Shown here piece after piece: positions 48,392-57,790 of a DNA stretch of 64,000 nucleotides (within the stretch, counting starts at the first letter, position 1; each line of letters starts with the position of its first letter). The translations under genes were made by a program, and so were the position numbers. Source of the stretch: Streptomyces finlayi (GTDB taxonomy: Bacteria; Actinomycetota; Actinomycetes; Streptomycetales; Streptomycetaceae); contig NZ_CP045702.1 in assembly GCF_014216315.1 (NCBI RefSeq), positions 3,224,001 to 3,288,000 of the forward strand, read 5' to 3'. The notes beneath the pieces are model-generated. The model had not been told where the DNA came from, made no database searches, and saw only the letters and a program-made list of their open reading frames with translations.

Positions 48392-49858
48392 TCACGTGAG
48401 TCCGAGCGCCGGCATCGCGTAGTAGAAGACGAAGACGGCCGACACCGCGTACATCGCCACCGGGACCTCGCGGCCACGGCCGGCGGCCAGCCGCAGCACG
48501 CAGAAGGCGATGAAGCCGACACCGATGCCGTTGGTGATCGAGTACGTGAACGGCATCATCATCATCGCGAGGAACGCCGGGACGGCGAGCGTGTAGTCGC
48601 TCCAGTCGATGTCCCGTACGGAGCCCGCGAGGATCATGAATCCGACCGCGAGCAGCGCGGGCGTCGCCGCCTGCGACGGGACCATGGTCGCCAGCGGCGT
48701 CAGGAACAGCGCCACCGAGAACAGCAGACCGGTCACGACGCTCGACAGCCCGGTGCGGGCTCCCTCACCGACGCCCGCCGTGGACTCCACGAAGCAGGTG
48801 GACGCCGAGGAGGAGCTCGCGCCGCCCGCCGCGACGGCGATGCCGTCGACGAAGAGCACCTTGTTGATGCCGGGGAAGTGACCGTCCTTGTCCATCAGCT
48901 TCGCCTCGTCGCCGACACCGAGGATGGTGCCCATCGCGTCGAAGAAACAGGACAGCAGCACGGTGAAGACGAACAGGGCACCGGTGAGGTAGCCGACCTT
49001 CCCGAAGCCGCCGAACAGGCTGACCTGGCCGAGCAGCCCGAAGTCGGGCGAGGCGACCGGGTTGCCCGGCCACTCGGGGACGGTGAGCCCCCACGCCTGG
49101 CCCGGCAGGTCCGCGATCGCGTCGATGACCAGCGCGACGACCGTCATGGCGACGATGGAGATCAGGATCGCGCCCGGCACCTTGCGCACGATGAGCGCGA
49201 GGGTCAGCAGCGAACCGAGCACGAAGACCAGGACCGGCCAGCCGTTGAGGTGGCCGTCGCTGCCGAGCTGGAGCGGGACCGTGGTGTGGGCGAGGTCCGG
49301 GATACGGGAGACGAAGCCCGAGTCGACCAGACCGATCAGCATGATGAAGAGGCCGATACCGATCGCGATGCCCTTGCGGAGCGACTTCGGCACCGCGTTC
49401 ATCACGCGTTCCCGCAGTCCGGTCGCGACCAGCAGCATCACGACGATGCCCGCGAGGACGACCATGCCCATGGCGTCCGGCCAGCTCATCCGGGGGGCGA
49501 GCTGGAGGGCGACGACGGTGTTCACGCCGAGACCGGCGGCGAGCGCGATCGGCACGTTGCCGATGACGCCCATCAGGAGCGTGGAGAACGCGGCGGTCAG
49601 CACGGTGGCGGTGACCAGCTGACCGTTGTCGAGCTGGTTCCCGTACATGTCCTTCGCGCTGCCGAGGATGATCGGGTTCAGCACGATGATGTACGCCATC
49701 GCGAAGAAGGTGGCGAACCCGCCACGGACCTCGCGGGCGACCGACGACCCCCGCTCGGAGATCTTGAAGAACCGGTCCAGGCCGCCGTGCGGCTGCGGCT
49801 GCGGCTGCGGAACAGGCGGCTGCTCGGAATCGACCTGAGCGATGGCCGAGGGGGACAT
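48392..49858 (-). CDS. NCS2 (AzgA-type) purine permease
   Basis: 488-aa guanine/hypoxanthine-type permease with 12-14 TM segments. Conserved FATFFAMAYIIVLNP near the first TM, NVPIALAAGLGVN near 99, and the QSS-like/TSSSTSTCFVESTAGVGEGARTGLSS region near 340 with the substrate Glu. H+-linked purine uptake. ATG 49858 with GAGG seven bases upstream; convergent with the preceding small protein. Confidence 0.9.
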   Translation of the reverse strand: MSPSAIAQVDSEQPPVPQPQPQPHGGLDRFFKISERGSSVAREVRGGFATFFAMAYIIVLNPIILGSAKDMYGNQLDNGQLVTATVLTAAFSTLLMGVIGNVPIALAAGLGVNTVVALQLAPRMSWPDAMGMVVLAGIVVMLLVATGLRERVMNAVPKSLRKGIAIGIGLFIMLIGLVDSGFVSRIPDLAHTTVPLQLGSDGHLNGWPVLVFVLGSLLTLALIVRKVPGAILISIVAMTVVALVIDAIADLPGQAWGLTVPEWPGNPVASPDFGLLGQVSLFGGFGKVGYLTGALFVFTVLLSCFFDAMGTILGVGDEAKLMDKDGHFPGINKVLFVDGIAVAAGGASSSSASTCFVESTAGVGEGARTGLSSVVTGLLFSVALFLTPLATMVPSQAATPALLAVGFMILAGSVRDIDWSDYTLAVPAFLAMMMMPFTYSITNGIGVGFIAFCVLRLAAGRGREVPVAMYAVSAVFVFYYAMPALGLT

Positions 49859-50059
49859 GTATGACCTCAGTCGCACGTAGAGGAGGGAAGTGGAGAGAAG
49901 AGGAAGGATGGTCGCTTTTGGACATTTAGACGAACAATTCGAGACAGCCCTAAGCCGATTCAGTATGAATATATAAGTCGAAGATCGCTATCTCCGCGCG
50001 TAGACCCTTGTGCCGACAGGCCCGGCAGCGCATGTGCGTGGGCCCCATACACTGAGGCC
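49859..50059. other. permease/DUF2530 divergent gap
   Basis: 200 bp, with an AT-rich stretch at about 49905-49990. On the right, TACACT (50048-50053) precedes the DUF2530 ATG by six bases (leaderless). Nothing else seen. Confidence 0.4.
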
Positions 50060-50326
50060 ATGGAGAAGTGGACACCGAAGCACGAGGCGCCCGAGCCCCT
50101 GGAGGGCCCCGTCGTCGCCACCATCACGGGCGGCACGATCCTCTGGTTCGTCCTCTTCCTCGCGCAGCTGCCCTTCTACGGCTGGTTCGACGACCACGGA
50201 CACACCTGGTGGGCGTGGACCCCCTTGGCCGGTGCGGGCCTCGGGCTGATCGGCATCTGGTACGTACGGGGCCGCGAGGCAGCCCTCAAGCGTTCCGCTG
50301 TGACCGAGGACACCTCCGGCGGGTGA
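50060..50326 (+). CDS. DUF2530 membrane protein
   Basis: 88 aa, two TM helices (about 22-42 and 52-70), PxxW-rich: KWTPKHEAPEPLEGP and LPFYGWFDDHGHTWWAWTPLAGAGLGLIG. Typical actinobacterial DUF2530; function unknown. Its stop is directly followed by ATG in TGAATG, so coupling to the P-type ATPase is possible. Confidence 0.82.
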   Translation: MEKWTPKHEAPEPLEGPVVATITGGTILWFVLFLAQLPFYGWFDDHGHTWWAWTPLAGAGLGLIGIWYVRGREAALKRSAVTEDTSGG

Positions 50327-50356
50327 ATGCGGCGTTCCGCCCTTACGGTCGGAACC

Positions 50357-52768
50357 ATGACGCAGCGGATCGATGCCGGCTCCGAACTCGACCCCGTACA
50401 CCCGGTGCGGCCACCTGCCCCGGCCCGGCGGGCGGAGGGCCTGACGACGGCCGAGGTCGCCGAACGCATCGCGCGGGGCGAGGTCAACGACGTACCGGTG
50501 CGCTCCTCACGCTCGGTCGGCGAGATCGTCCGCGCGAACGTCTTCACCCGCTTCAACCTGATCATCGGTGTGCTCTGGGTGATCATGCTGTTCGTCGCGC
50601 CGATCCAGGACAGCCTCTTCGGCTTCGTGATCATCGCCAACACCGGCATCGGGATCGTCCAGGAGTGGCGCGCCAAGAAGACCCTCGACGGTCTCGCGGT
50701 CATCGGTGAGGCGAAACCCACCGTGCGGCGCGACGGGACCGCCGCCGAGCTCCCCACCTCCTCGATCGTCCTGGGTGACGTCATCGAGCTGGGTCCGGGC
50801 GACAAGGTCGTCGTGGACGGCACCGTCGCCGAGGCCGACAGCCTGGAGGTCGACGAGTCGCTGCTCACCGGCGAGGCCGACCCCGTTCTCAAGCAGCCCG
50901 GCGACCTGGTCATGTCCGGGAGCTTCGTCGTCGCGGGCGGCGGCGCGTTCACCGCGACGAAGGTCGGCCGCGAGGCGTACGCCGCCCAGCTCGCCGAGGA
51001 GGCGTCCCGCTTCACCCTCGTCCGCTCCGAGCTGCGCAGCGGCATCTCCACGATCCTCAAGTACGTCACCTGGATGATGGTGCCGACCTCGATCGGCCTG
51101 ATCATCAGCCAGCTCGTCGTCAAGGAGAACGACTTCAAGGACTCGGTGGCCCGCACCGTCGGCGGCATCGTGCCGATGATCCCCGAGGGCCTGGTCCTGC
51201 TCACCTCCGTCGCCTTCGCGATCGGGGTCGTACGCCTGGGCCGCAAGCAGTGCCTCGTCCAGGAACTCCCCGCCATCGAGGGCCTGGCCCGCGTCGACGT
51301 GGTGTGCCTGGACAAGACCGGCACGCTCACCGAGGGCGGCATGGACGTCACGGAGACCCGGCCGCTCAACGGATCCGACGAGACGTACGTACACCGGGTG
51401 CTGGGTGCGCTCGGCGCCTGTGACCCCCGGCCCAACGCCAGCCTCCAGGCGATCATCGACGCCTACCCGGAGGACGGCGGGTGGCAGTGCACCGGAACGC
51501 TGCCGTTCTCCTCGGCCCGCAAGTACAGCGGCGCCACGTTCGACGAGGGCGGCGGGCGGAGCGTGACCTGGCTGCTGGGCGCCCCCGACGTGCTGCTGGA
51601 CGGCGAGGACCCGACGCTCACCGAGATCGGGCACCTCAACGAACAGGGGCTGCGGGTGCTGCTCCTCGCCCGCGCGGACGGCGACCCCGACGCCCCGGAC
51701 ATCGCCGAGGGGGCTGAACCGTTCGCACTCGTCGTACTGGAGCAGCGGCTGCGGCCGGAGGCCCGGGACACCCTCGCGTACTTCGCCGAGCAGAACGTCG
51801 CCGTCAAGGTCATCTCCGGCGACAACGCCGTCTCGGTCGGCGCGGTCGCCCACAAGCTCGGTCTGCCGGGCGCCGAACACACCCTGGACGCCCGGCGGCT
51901 GCCCACCGACCCCGACGCCATGGCGACGGCCATGGAGCAGAACACCGTCTTCGGACGGGTCACCCCGCAGCAGAAGCGGGAGATGGTCGCCGCCCTCCAG
52001 TCGCGCGGTCACACGGTCGCGATGACGGGGGACGGCGTCAACGACGTGCTCGCGCTCAAGGACGCGGACATCGGCGTCTCGATGGGATCGGGCTCGGAGG
52101 CGACCCGCGCCGTGGCACAGATCGTGCTGCTGAACAACAGCTTCGCGACCCTGCCGTCCGTCGTGGCCGAGGGCCGGCGGGTGATCGGCAACATCACCCG
52201 GGTCGCCACGCTGTTCCTGACGAAGACGGTCTACTCGGTGCTGCTGGCGGTCCTGGTCGTCTGCTCCCAGGTGGAGTACCCGTTCCTGCCGAGACACCTG
52301 ACGCTGCTGTCGACGCTCACCATCGGCGTGCCCGCGTTCTTCCTGGCCCTGGCCCCGAACAAGGAGCGGGCCCAGCCGAACTTCGTACGCCGGGTCATGC
52401 GGTACGCGATCCCGTCCGGCGCCATCGCGGCGGCGGCCACCTTCACCACGTACCTGGTGGCGCGGCACTACTACGCGGGGACGGGCGCCCTGAGCGCCGA
52501 GACGAGTGCGGCGACACTCACGCTGTTCCTCGTCTCGCTGTGGGTCCTGGCGATCATCGCCCGCCCGTACACCGTGTGGCGGCTCTGTCTCGTCGCCGCG
52601 ATGGGGCTGTCGTTCCTGGTGGTGCTGGTCGTGCCGTGGCTCCAGGACTTCTTCGCCCTGAAACTGGTGGGCGCGCCCATGCCCTGGATGGCGGTGGGGA
52701 TCGCGGCGGTGGCGGCGGCTGCCCTGGAATTCGCCTGGCGAATGGTCAGCCGCCGCTTTCCCGCTTAG
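50357..52768 (+). CDS. cation-translocating P-type ATPase (CtpE-like, Ca2+ type)
   Basis: 803 aa. Phosphorylation site DKTGTLTEGG (Asp near 316), actuator ESLLTGEADPV near 173, M4 IPEGLVL (residues near 275), hinge MTGDGVNDVLALKDADIG near 556, and ten predicted TM segments. Belongs to the CtpE/P2A-like class of actinobacteria, implicated in calcium homeostasis. ATG 50357 chosen; a TACGGT six bases upstream hints at leaderless initiation, with ATG 50327 as alternative. Confidence 0.9.
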   Translation: MTQRIDAGSELDPVHPVRPPAPARRAEGLTTAEVAERIARGEVNDVPVRSSRSVGEIVRANVFTRFNLIIGVLWVIMLFVAPIQDSLFGFVIIANTGIGIVQEWRAKKTLDGLAVIGEAKPTVRRDGTAAELPTSSIVLGDVIELGPGDKVVVDGTVAEADSLEVDESLLTGEADPVLKQPGDLVMSGSFVVAGGGAFTATKVGREAYAAQLAEEASRFTLVRSELRSGISTILKYVTWMMVPTSIGLIISQLVVKENDFKDSVARTVGGIVPMIPEGLVLLTSVAFAIGVVRLGRKQCLVQELPAIEGLARVDVVCLDKTGTLTEGGMDVTETRPLNGSDETYVHRVLGALGACDPRPNASLQAIIDAYPEDGGWQCTGTLPFSSARKYSGATFDEGGGRSVTWLLGAPDVLLDGEDPTLTEIGHLNEQGLRVLLLARADGDPDAPDIAEGAEPFALVVLEQRLRPEARDTLAYFAEQNVAVKVISGDNAVSVGAVAHKLGLPGAEHTLDARRLPTDPDAMATAMEQNTVFGRVTPQQKREMVAALQSRGHTVAMTGDGVNDVLALKDADIGVSMGSGSEATRAVAQIVLLNNSFATLPSVVAEGRRVIGNITRVATLFLTKTVYSVLLAVLVVCSQVEYPFLPRHLTLLSTLTIGVPAFFLALAPNKERAQPNFVRRVMRYAIPSGAIAAAATFTTYLVARHYYAGTGALSAETSAATLTLFLVSLWVLAIIARPYTVWRLCLVAAMGLSFLVVLVVPWLQDFFALKLVGAPMPWMAVGIAAVAAAALEFAWRMVSRRFPA

Positions 52769-52784
52769 TGCTGCTTGGTGCTGG

Positions 52785-53642
52785 TCAGCGCACGTCGACG
52801 CCGTCACCGGTGGCCGAGACGGCCGGGGTGGTGGACGTGCCCGCGAACGAGTAGCGCCAGTAGCCGTCCGCCGCCGCCGTGACCGTGGTCTTCAGCGAGC
52901 CGGTGGAGCTGGACGTGACGGTCTTGACCGTCGTGTAGGTGGAGGTGCCCGCCTTGCGGAACTGCAGCTTCACGGGCTGGTTGGTGTAGCCCATGTACGT
53001 GCCGGTGTTCCAGTTGGCGCGCGTCAGCTTGCCGGTGACCGTGAGGGCCTTGCCCTTGAGCACGGGCTCCGGGCCGGCGTTGACGGTGAGCTTCGAGAAG
53101 CGCTGGAGGTAGGTCTTGCCGATCTGCTCCTGCTCGCCGACCTGCCCGTCATTGGAAAGCACGGCGCCGCCCACCTTCCAGGTGCCCGCGTCCGAGTTGT
53201 ACAGCTCGGCCGGGTCGAAGGTGACGGTCATCGTGCACGTCGAGGTGGTGGCGCTGACCTTCGTGCAGGAGGAGGTCTCCTCGTTCTGGTTGATGCCGAA
53301 GCCGTTCGGGTCATCAATGGTGTCACCGGTCCAGACGTAACCCCAGATGCCGGACACACCGGAGGGGTGGGACGCCGTGATGGCCACGCTGTACGTCTGC
53401 GCCGACTTCGTACCCGCGACGAACGGCTTGCCGCCGTTCGCGACAGCCTTGGTGAAGACCGGGAGCTCCTCAGCGGCGGCCGCGGTCGAACCGGCGAAAC
53501 GCTCGGCGCCGCTCGGCTTCGAGGAAGAGAAGTTGTGGTCGTTGGACCACGAACGGCCGTCGTCGGCCTGCGCGGCCGGAACGACGAGGGCCGACAGAGC
53601 CAAGGCGCCGGAGACAGCGGCAACGGTGGCACGAATACGCAT
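52785..53642 (-). CDS. secreted protein with two beta-rich repeats (DUF5707-like)
   Basis: 285 aa. Signal peptide about 1-26 (AALALSALVVPAAQA). Two Ig-like/beta-sandwich regions: about 60-190 (VFTKAVANGGKPFVAG, SVAITASHPSGVSGIW) and about 190-285 (LTVTGKLTRANWNTGTYMGYTNQPVKLQFRKAG). Similarity to streptomycete DUF5707 proteins is from memory. Likely extracellular; no enzymatic motif. Confidence 0.75.
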   Translation of the reverse strand: MRIRATVAAVSGALALSALVVPAAQADDGRSWSNDHNFSSSKPSGAERFAGSTAAAAEELPVFTKAVANGGKPFVAGTKSAQTYSVAITASHPSGVSGIWGYVWTGDTIDDPNGFGINQNEETSSCTKVSATTSTCTMTVTFDPAELYNSDAGTWKVGGAVLSNDGQVGEQEQIGKTYLQRFSKLTVNAGPEPVLKGKALTVTGKLTRANWNTGTYMGYTNQPVKLQFRKAGTSTYTTVKTVTSSSTGSLKTTVTAAADGYWRYSFAGTSTTPAVSATGDGVDVR

Positions 53643-53700
53643 GTGTTCCCCAGTGGAGAAAGGGCCCCCGCGGTATATGGCTCACCCTGCGGGGTCCGTG

Positions 53701-53731
53701 TGGTCTAAGAGTCTGCTGACTCGATAGACCA
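53701..53731. promoter_or_regulatory. hairpin in the leader of the secreted protein
   Basis: TGGTCTA-a-GAGTC-tgct-GACTC-ga-TAGACCA: 7-bp and 5-bp stems separated by small bulges, about 60-90 nt upstream of the start at 53642. May stabilise the mRNA or serve as a binding site. No known riboswitch is recognised. Confidence 0.5.
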
Positions 53732-53752
53732 GACGGATCACCGCACCGAAAG

Positions 53753-53762
53753 GTTGTACAAC
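53753..53762. promoter_or_regulatory. GTTGTACAAC palindrome upstream of the secreted gene
   Basis: Perfect 10-bp palindrome on the promoter side of the leader hairpin, followed by tgatgtac. Possible operator; short palindromes can be chance. Confidence 0.35.
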
Positions 53763-53791
53763 TGATGTACTTGGCGTGAAGATCACACGCC

Positions 53792-56700
53792 TCAGTCGAA
53801 CCAGCGGTCCCGCGCCAGCTCCTCCGTACGCGAAGGGTCCTCCAGCAGCGCCGCCACCTCGAAGCGGCGCGGCCACTGCCCCGCCGCCCAGGCCAGCCCG
53901 GCCGCGACACCCTCCAGCGTGGCGGCGTGCACCACCCCGTCGGGGGCGCGGCGCCAGTCCAGCTCGACGCCGCCCGCGCGCAGTTCCTCGTGCTCGATGT
54001 ACGTGTCCGGGGTACCGGGCCCGAGCAGGATGCGCACCGCGTCCGGTACGTCGTGCTCCTCACCCTCACTCGTCACCTCGGCCTCGACCGTCTCACCGAG
54101 CCGCCGCACCTGGAGCAGCTCCGCGAGTTCGGCGGCGCGCGCCGGGGCCACGGGAAGCAGGGGCAGCCCCGTGGTGAGCGGCAGCACGTCGGGGGCATCC
54201 GCGATCACCGCGTCCGCCGCGTCGACGACCCGTACCTCGTCGTCGACGACGGCCCTCAGCTCCTCCGGCAACGTGACCTGGTCGGGGTCGAGTTCGGCGA
54301 GGGCCGTGTACAGGGCGTGCAGTTGTACGGGGCCGACCGGCCGGTCCTCGTCCGCCATCCGGTCCAGCAGCTCGGCCGCGCCGCCGGGCTCGTCGAGGAG
54401 GGCGGCCACGGAGGTCCGTACCCCGAGCGCGCGCAGGACCTGGGCGTCGTCGAAACCGGTCGCGTCGACGGAGTCGTACAGCCCGGCCAGCCGCGGATCG
54501 CCGCCGGCCGCCCGCAGGCCTGCGGGGCGCCGGCCGTCGAGCACCGGGTGGTCGCGCAGCCACCAGGCGGTGTACGGGCGCACCGACTGGGTGGTGCCGT
54601 CCGGAAGCAGCACCCGCACCGGCTGGGTCAGCGCGTCGCGCAGGGGGGGCTCGGCGAGCATCGCGAGGGCCTGCGGCCAGGCGTCGTCGTCGACGAGGTC
54701 CAGGTCGCGCACGGCGACGAGTTCCGTGGCGACCGGCGGCACGGGGGTGTCCGGCAGCTGGTCGAGCACGTCCTCGCACCACACGTCGACGGCGTCGAGG
54801 AGTCCGGCGTCGTCCGGTTCGGCGAAGTCGCCGTCCCGGGGCTCCAGTTCGTCCGGGTCGAGGACCACGTCGGTGGTCCGTACGAGAGCGAAGGTGGCCA
54901 GCACCCCGCAGGCGGTGAGTGGTTGCTCGCCCCACCGGTCGGCCAGTTCCTGATCGCACCGAGCGAGTTCGCCCTCGCGCATGATCTGGGCGAACGGGCT
55001 TGCGGGCAGGACGAGTTCACCGGCGGGAGCGGGTTCACCGTCCTCGTCGGGAAGGGCGAGCGCTCCCAGCCAGGGTTCGTCGCCTGGTGCGAGTTCCGCG
55101 TCGCGTACGAGCGTGAGGACGGTCTCGGCGAGTTCGTCGCCGTCCAGCGCGTCCTCGTCCCACACCTCGCCCGCGTCCAGCGAACCGGCGACGGCGGCCC
55201 GCACCTGCGGGGTCGTCAGGACGGCGCGCGGAGTCGCGGGCAGGGCGCCGAGCTTCTCCAGGAGCGGGTGGGCGGCGTCCGGGTGGGCGACCTTCAGGCC
55301 CAGGCGTGCCAGCCGGGCCAGGACAGGTCCGGTGAGGGCGTCCGGAAGCGGCAGCAGCACCTGGCGGGGGCCGATCGTCGTGCGGGGCTTCTCCCCGTCC
55401 GGCGCCTCGGGGTCCCCGGCGAGCGGGACGGGCAGCCCGGAGAGCCGGTCGGGGTCGGTGCCGGCCAGGCTGTCGTAGAGGCGCCGCCACCACTCCGGCT
55501 CCCTTTCGAGTCCGGCGAGGCGGTCGATGGCCTCGGTGAGCGGGACCCGGGCGACGCCGAGGCTGCGCAGTTCGGTGCGGCGCTCAAGCCCTGCGGGCAG
55601 CAGGCAGGGCAGCACCTCGGCGAGGACCTGCACGGTCCCCGCGCCGACCCCCTCCACGACCTCGGCCTCCACGGGCCGCAGCGCGGTGGTGTTCCGGCCG
55701 GGGCCGCCGTCGCCGGGCGTCTCCCAGCTGTCCCACTGGTCGGGTTCGACGGACGGGTCGTGGGGTGCGGCGGGCGCCAGGAAAGCGATACGGGGCAGCC
55801 GTTCCAGGATCGCGCCGCGCAGCGCGCCGTCCAGCTCCCCCTTGCCGAGCGGCCCGGGGACGAGGGCGATCGTGGCGACCGAAACCGGCTGCCACTCGGC
55901 GAGCAGTTCCGCGTACGCGTCGGCCGCGCGCTGCACCAGGAAGTCGGTGAGGGGGCCGGGGGCGGGGTGGCGACGGGCCGTGTCGAGCGGCAGCGAGGCG
56001 ATGAGCAGGGCGGGCACGCCGAGCGGTTCGTCGGTGGGCGTCGGGGCGTGGACGACGGCGGCGGTACGCGGGGGCTGCGGCGCGCCTTCCGCGTCCACGG
56101 GGACGGCCCAGGTGACCGACCAGTGCGGGCGCAGCCGTTCCTCGACGGGCCGGTCGGCGAGCAGGCCGGGCTCGACGGGACCGTGGGCGGTGACGGTGCG
56201 CCAGCGGTTGAGGCCGCGCGCGGAATCGTCGACGTGGGTGTACGCGCCGTGCCGGGAGCGGCGCAACGTCCGTACGCCTTCCGGCGTTTCGATGACGATC
56301 TCTTCGAGCCCGGGCAACGTGAGGAGCAGGGCGTCGTCGACGGCGGCGATGAGCCGGCCGACGAGGTCCTCGGCGCCGCCGTCGCGCAGCGGGAGGACGA
56401 CGACGGTGTCGTACCCGTCCGGTGCGGTGCCCTCGGCGGGCAGCGGGAGCCGGAGCAGCGGTACGTGGCCGTCGCGGCGGCGGAGCTCGTCCCCGAGGCC
56501 GGGGCTGCCGACGGTGGCCTGCCGGGCGAGTTCGCGCGCCTCGGGGAGGGACCAGCGGACGCCGCCGTGGCGGCCGATGACGGCGGGCTCGTCGCTGACG
56601 GCGAGGACGGCGGCGAACCCGACGCCGAACCGGCCGACGGCGGACTCGTGCCCTTCCCGCTTCGCGGAGGCGCGCAGGGTGCTCAGCGACTCGACTCCGG

Positions 56701-57004
56701 TCGCGTCGAGCGGGGCGCCGGTGTTGGCGGCGGCGAGGACGGCGGGCGTGTCGTCGGCGTCGTGGGTTGCCGGGTGGAAGGTGAGGCGGAGCCTGCCGGG
56801 TACGCCCGCGCGGGCGGCGGCGTCCGCGGCGTTCTGGGCCAGTTCGACGACGAGGCGGTCGCGGTAGCCGCCGAGCGCGAGGTCCTCCTCGGCGTTGGCG
56901 TCCTCACGGAACCGGGCGGGACCGGCGCCCCAGGCATCGAGCACCCCGCGCCGCAGCCGGGCCGTTCCGAACGGATCGGCGCCCTCGGTCGCATTCATGC
57001 CCAC
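53792..57004 (-). CDS. sacsin-like GHKL ATPase-domain protein, 1070 aa
   Basis: N-terminal Hsp90/sacsin-type ATPase (about 1-200): N-box LVVELAQNAADAAARA (Glu/Asn near 53), ANTGAPLDATGVESLS as a variant G1, VGRFGVGFAAVLAVS as G2. The remaining 850 residues are acidic, Leu-rich and without known domains. Such large sacsin-NTD proteins occur in actinobacteria; some lie in defence or DNA-repair contexts, but none is evident here. GTG 57004 with GGAG at about 8 bases; ATG 56998 is an alternative. Confidence 0.82.
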   Translation of the reverse strand: MGMNATEGADPFGTARLRRGVLDAWGAGPARFREDANAEEDLALGGYRDRLVVELAQNAADAAARAGVPGRLRLTFHPATHDADDTPAVLAAANTGAPLDATGVESLSTLRASAKREGHESAVGRFGVGFAAVLAVSDEPAVIGRHGGVRWSLPEARELARQATVGSPGLGDELRRRDGHVPLLRLPLPAEGTAPDGYDTVVVLPLRDGGAEDLVGRLIAAVDDALLLTLPGLEEIVIETPEGVRTLRRSRHGAYTHVDDSARGLNRWRTVTAHGPVEPGLLADRPVEERLRPHWSVTWAVPVDAEGAPQPPRTAAVVHAPTPTDEPLGVPALLIASLPLDTARRHPAPGPLTDFLVQRAADAYAELLAEWQPVSVATIALVPGPLGKGELDGALRGAILERLPRIAFLAPAAPHDPSVEPDQWDSWETPGDGGPGRNTTALRPVEAEVVEGVGAGTVQVLAEVLPCLLPAGLERRTELRSLGVARVPLTEAIDRLAGLEREPEWWRRLYDSLAGTDPDRLSGLPVPLAGDPEAPDGEKPRTTIGPRQVLLPLPDALTGPVLARLARLGLKVAHPDAAHPLLEKLGALPATPRAVLTTPQVRAAVAGSLDAGEVWDEDALDGDELAETVLTLVRDAELAPGDEPWLGALALPDEDGEPAPAGELVLPASPFAQIMREGELARCDQELADRWGEQPLTACGVLATFALVRTTDVVLDPDELEPRDGDFAEPDDAGLLDAVDVWCEDVLDQLPDTPVPPVATELVAVRDLDLVDDDAWPQALAMLAEPPLRDALTQPVRVLLPDGTTQSVRPYTAWWLRDHPVLDGRRPAGLRAAGGDPRLAGLYDSVDATGFDDAQVLRALGVRTSVAALLDEPGGAAELLDRMADEDRPVGPVQLHALYTALAELDPDQVTLPEELRAVVDDEVRVVDAADAVIADAPDVLPLTTGLPLLPVAPARAAELAELLQVRRLGETVEAEVTSEGEEHDVPDAVRILLGPGTPDTYIEHEELRAGGVELDWRRAPDGVVHAATLEGVAAGLAWAAGQWPRRFEVAALLEDPSRTEELARDRWFD

Positions 57005-57142
57005 GCTCTGACTCCGCTCTTGTCCCTGCGGGTACCCGGTGTACCCATGACGCCAGTGTGCGCCCGAAGGTACCGCGACCCCGCCACGGACGACGCGGAG
57101 CGCGTACCGGGGTGACCGGATGTCCTACCCACCTGACCGGAT

Positions 57143-57738
57143 GTCCTCGATCGCCGGACGGGCTGGGTCCGCCCACCGGCCGGCCCCGCGGGGCGCCGCC
57201 CCCGCCTGTGTCCTCGATCGCCGGACGGGCTGGATCTGTCCGCCCGGCCGGGATGGCACGGCTTGCACGGCGTCCGAAGTCATACAGCGGAAAAAGAGGA
57301 ACACCGGCCGAAACCAAGCCCGTCCGCCCACCAGTCCGGCCCGCACCACAGAGCCCGTCCGGCGATTGAGGACAGAACGGCACCCACATCGCACGGCACC
57401 CGAACACGACCAGCCCCGCACCACAGAGCCCGTCCGGCGATTGAGGACGGACCGGTGACCACACCGAGCACCCCCGCATCAAACCCGGCCGCCCACAGAG
57501 CCCGTCCGGCGATTGAGGACAGAACGGCACCCACATCGCACGGCACCCGAACACGACCAGCCCCGCACCACAGAGCCCGTCCGGCGATTGAGGACGGACC
57601 GGTGACCACACCGAGCACCCCCGCATCAAACCCGGCCGCCCACAGAGCCCGTCCGGCGATTGAGGACAGGGCGGCGACCACACCGGACCGGCACCTGACA
57701 AGACCGGGTAATCCCCAGCCCGTCCGGCGCGTCAGGAC
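57143..57738. repeat. eight copies of a 21-bp intergenic motif
   Basis: Motif GCCCGTCCGGCGATTGAGGA-C. Forward copies at 57353, 57428, 57500, 57575, 57647 and a decayed one at 57718; inverted copies (with CGATCG variant) at 57143 and 57210. This string is a very common dispersed intergenic element in streptomycetes; here it forms a local array. May serve as transcription stop or nucleoid-protein site. Confidence 0.85.
57374..57667. repeat. 147-bp tandem duplication (two copies)
   Basis: 57374-57520 and 57521-57667 appear identical (both start AGAACGGCACCC and end GATTGAGGAC). Each unit contains two copies of the 21-bp motif, which is probably how the duplication recombined. Confidence 0.88.
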
Positions 57739-57790
57739 ACCACGCGGCCCAGGGGCCGGGCCCCGTGTCCGACCCGCCGGTCCGCCGGGG

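Larger units (their letters stand above)
57005..57790. other. repeat-rich 786-bp intergenic region
   Basis: Upstream of the sacsin-like gene, downstream of DUF3027. No credible gene; open frames are products of the repeats. Contains eight copies of a 21-bp motif and two copies of a 147-bp unit, listed separately. Confidence 0.6.

Noticed and set aside
57143..57738. CRISPR-like spacing of the 21-bp motif
   Set aside because: Repeats occur in both orientations, spacers are irregular and themselves duplicated, no cas genes nearby.
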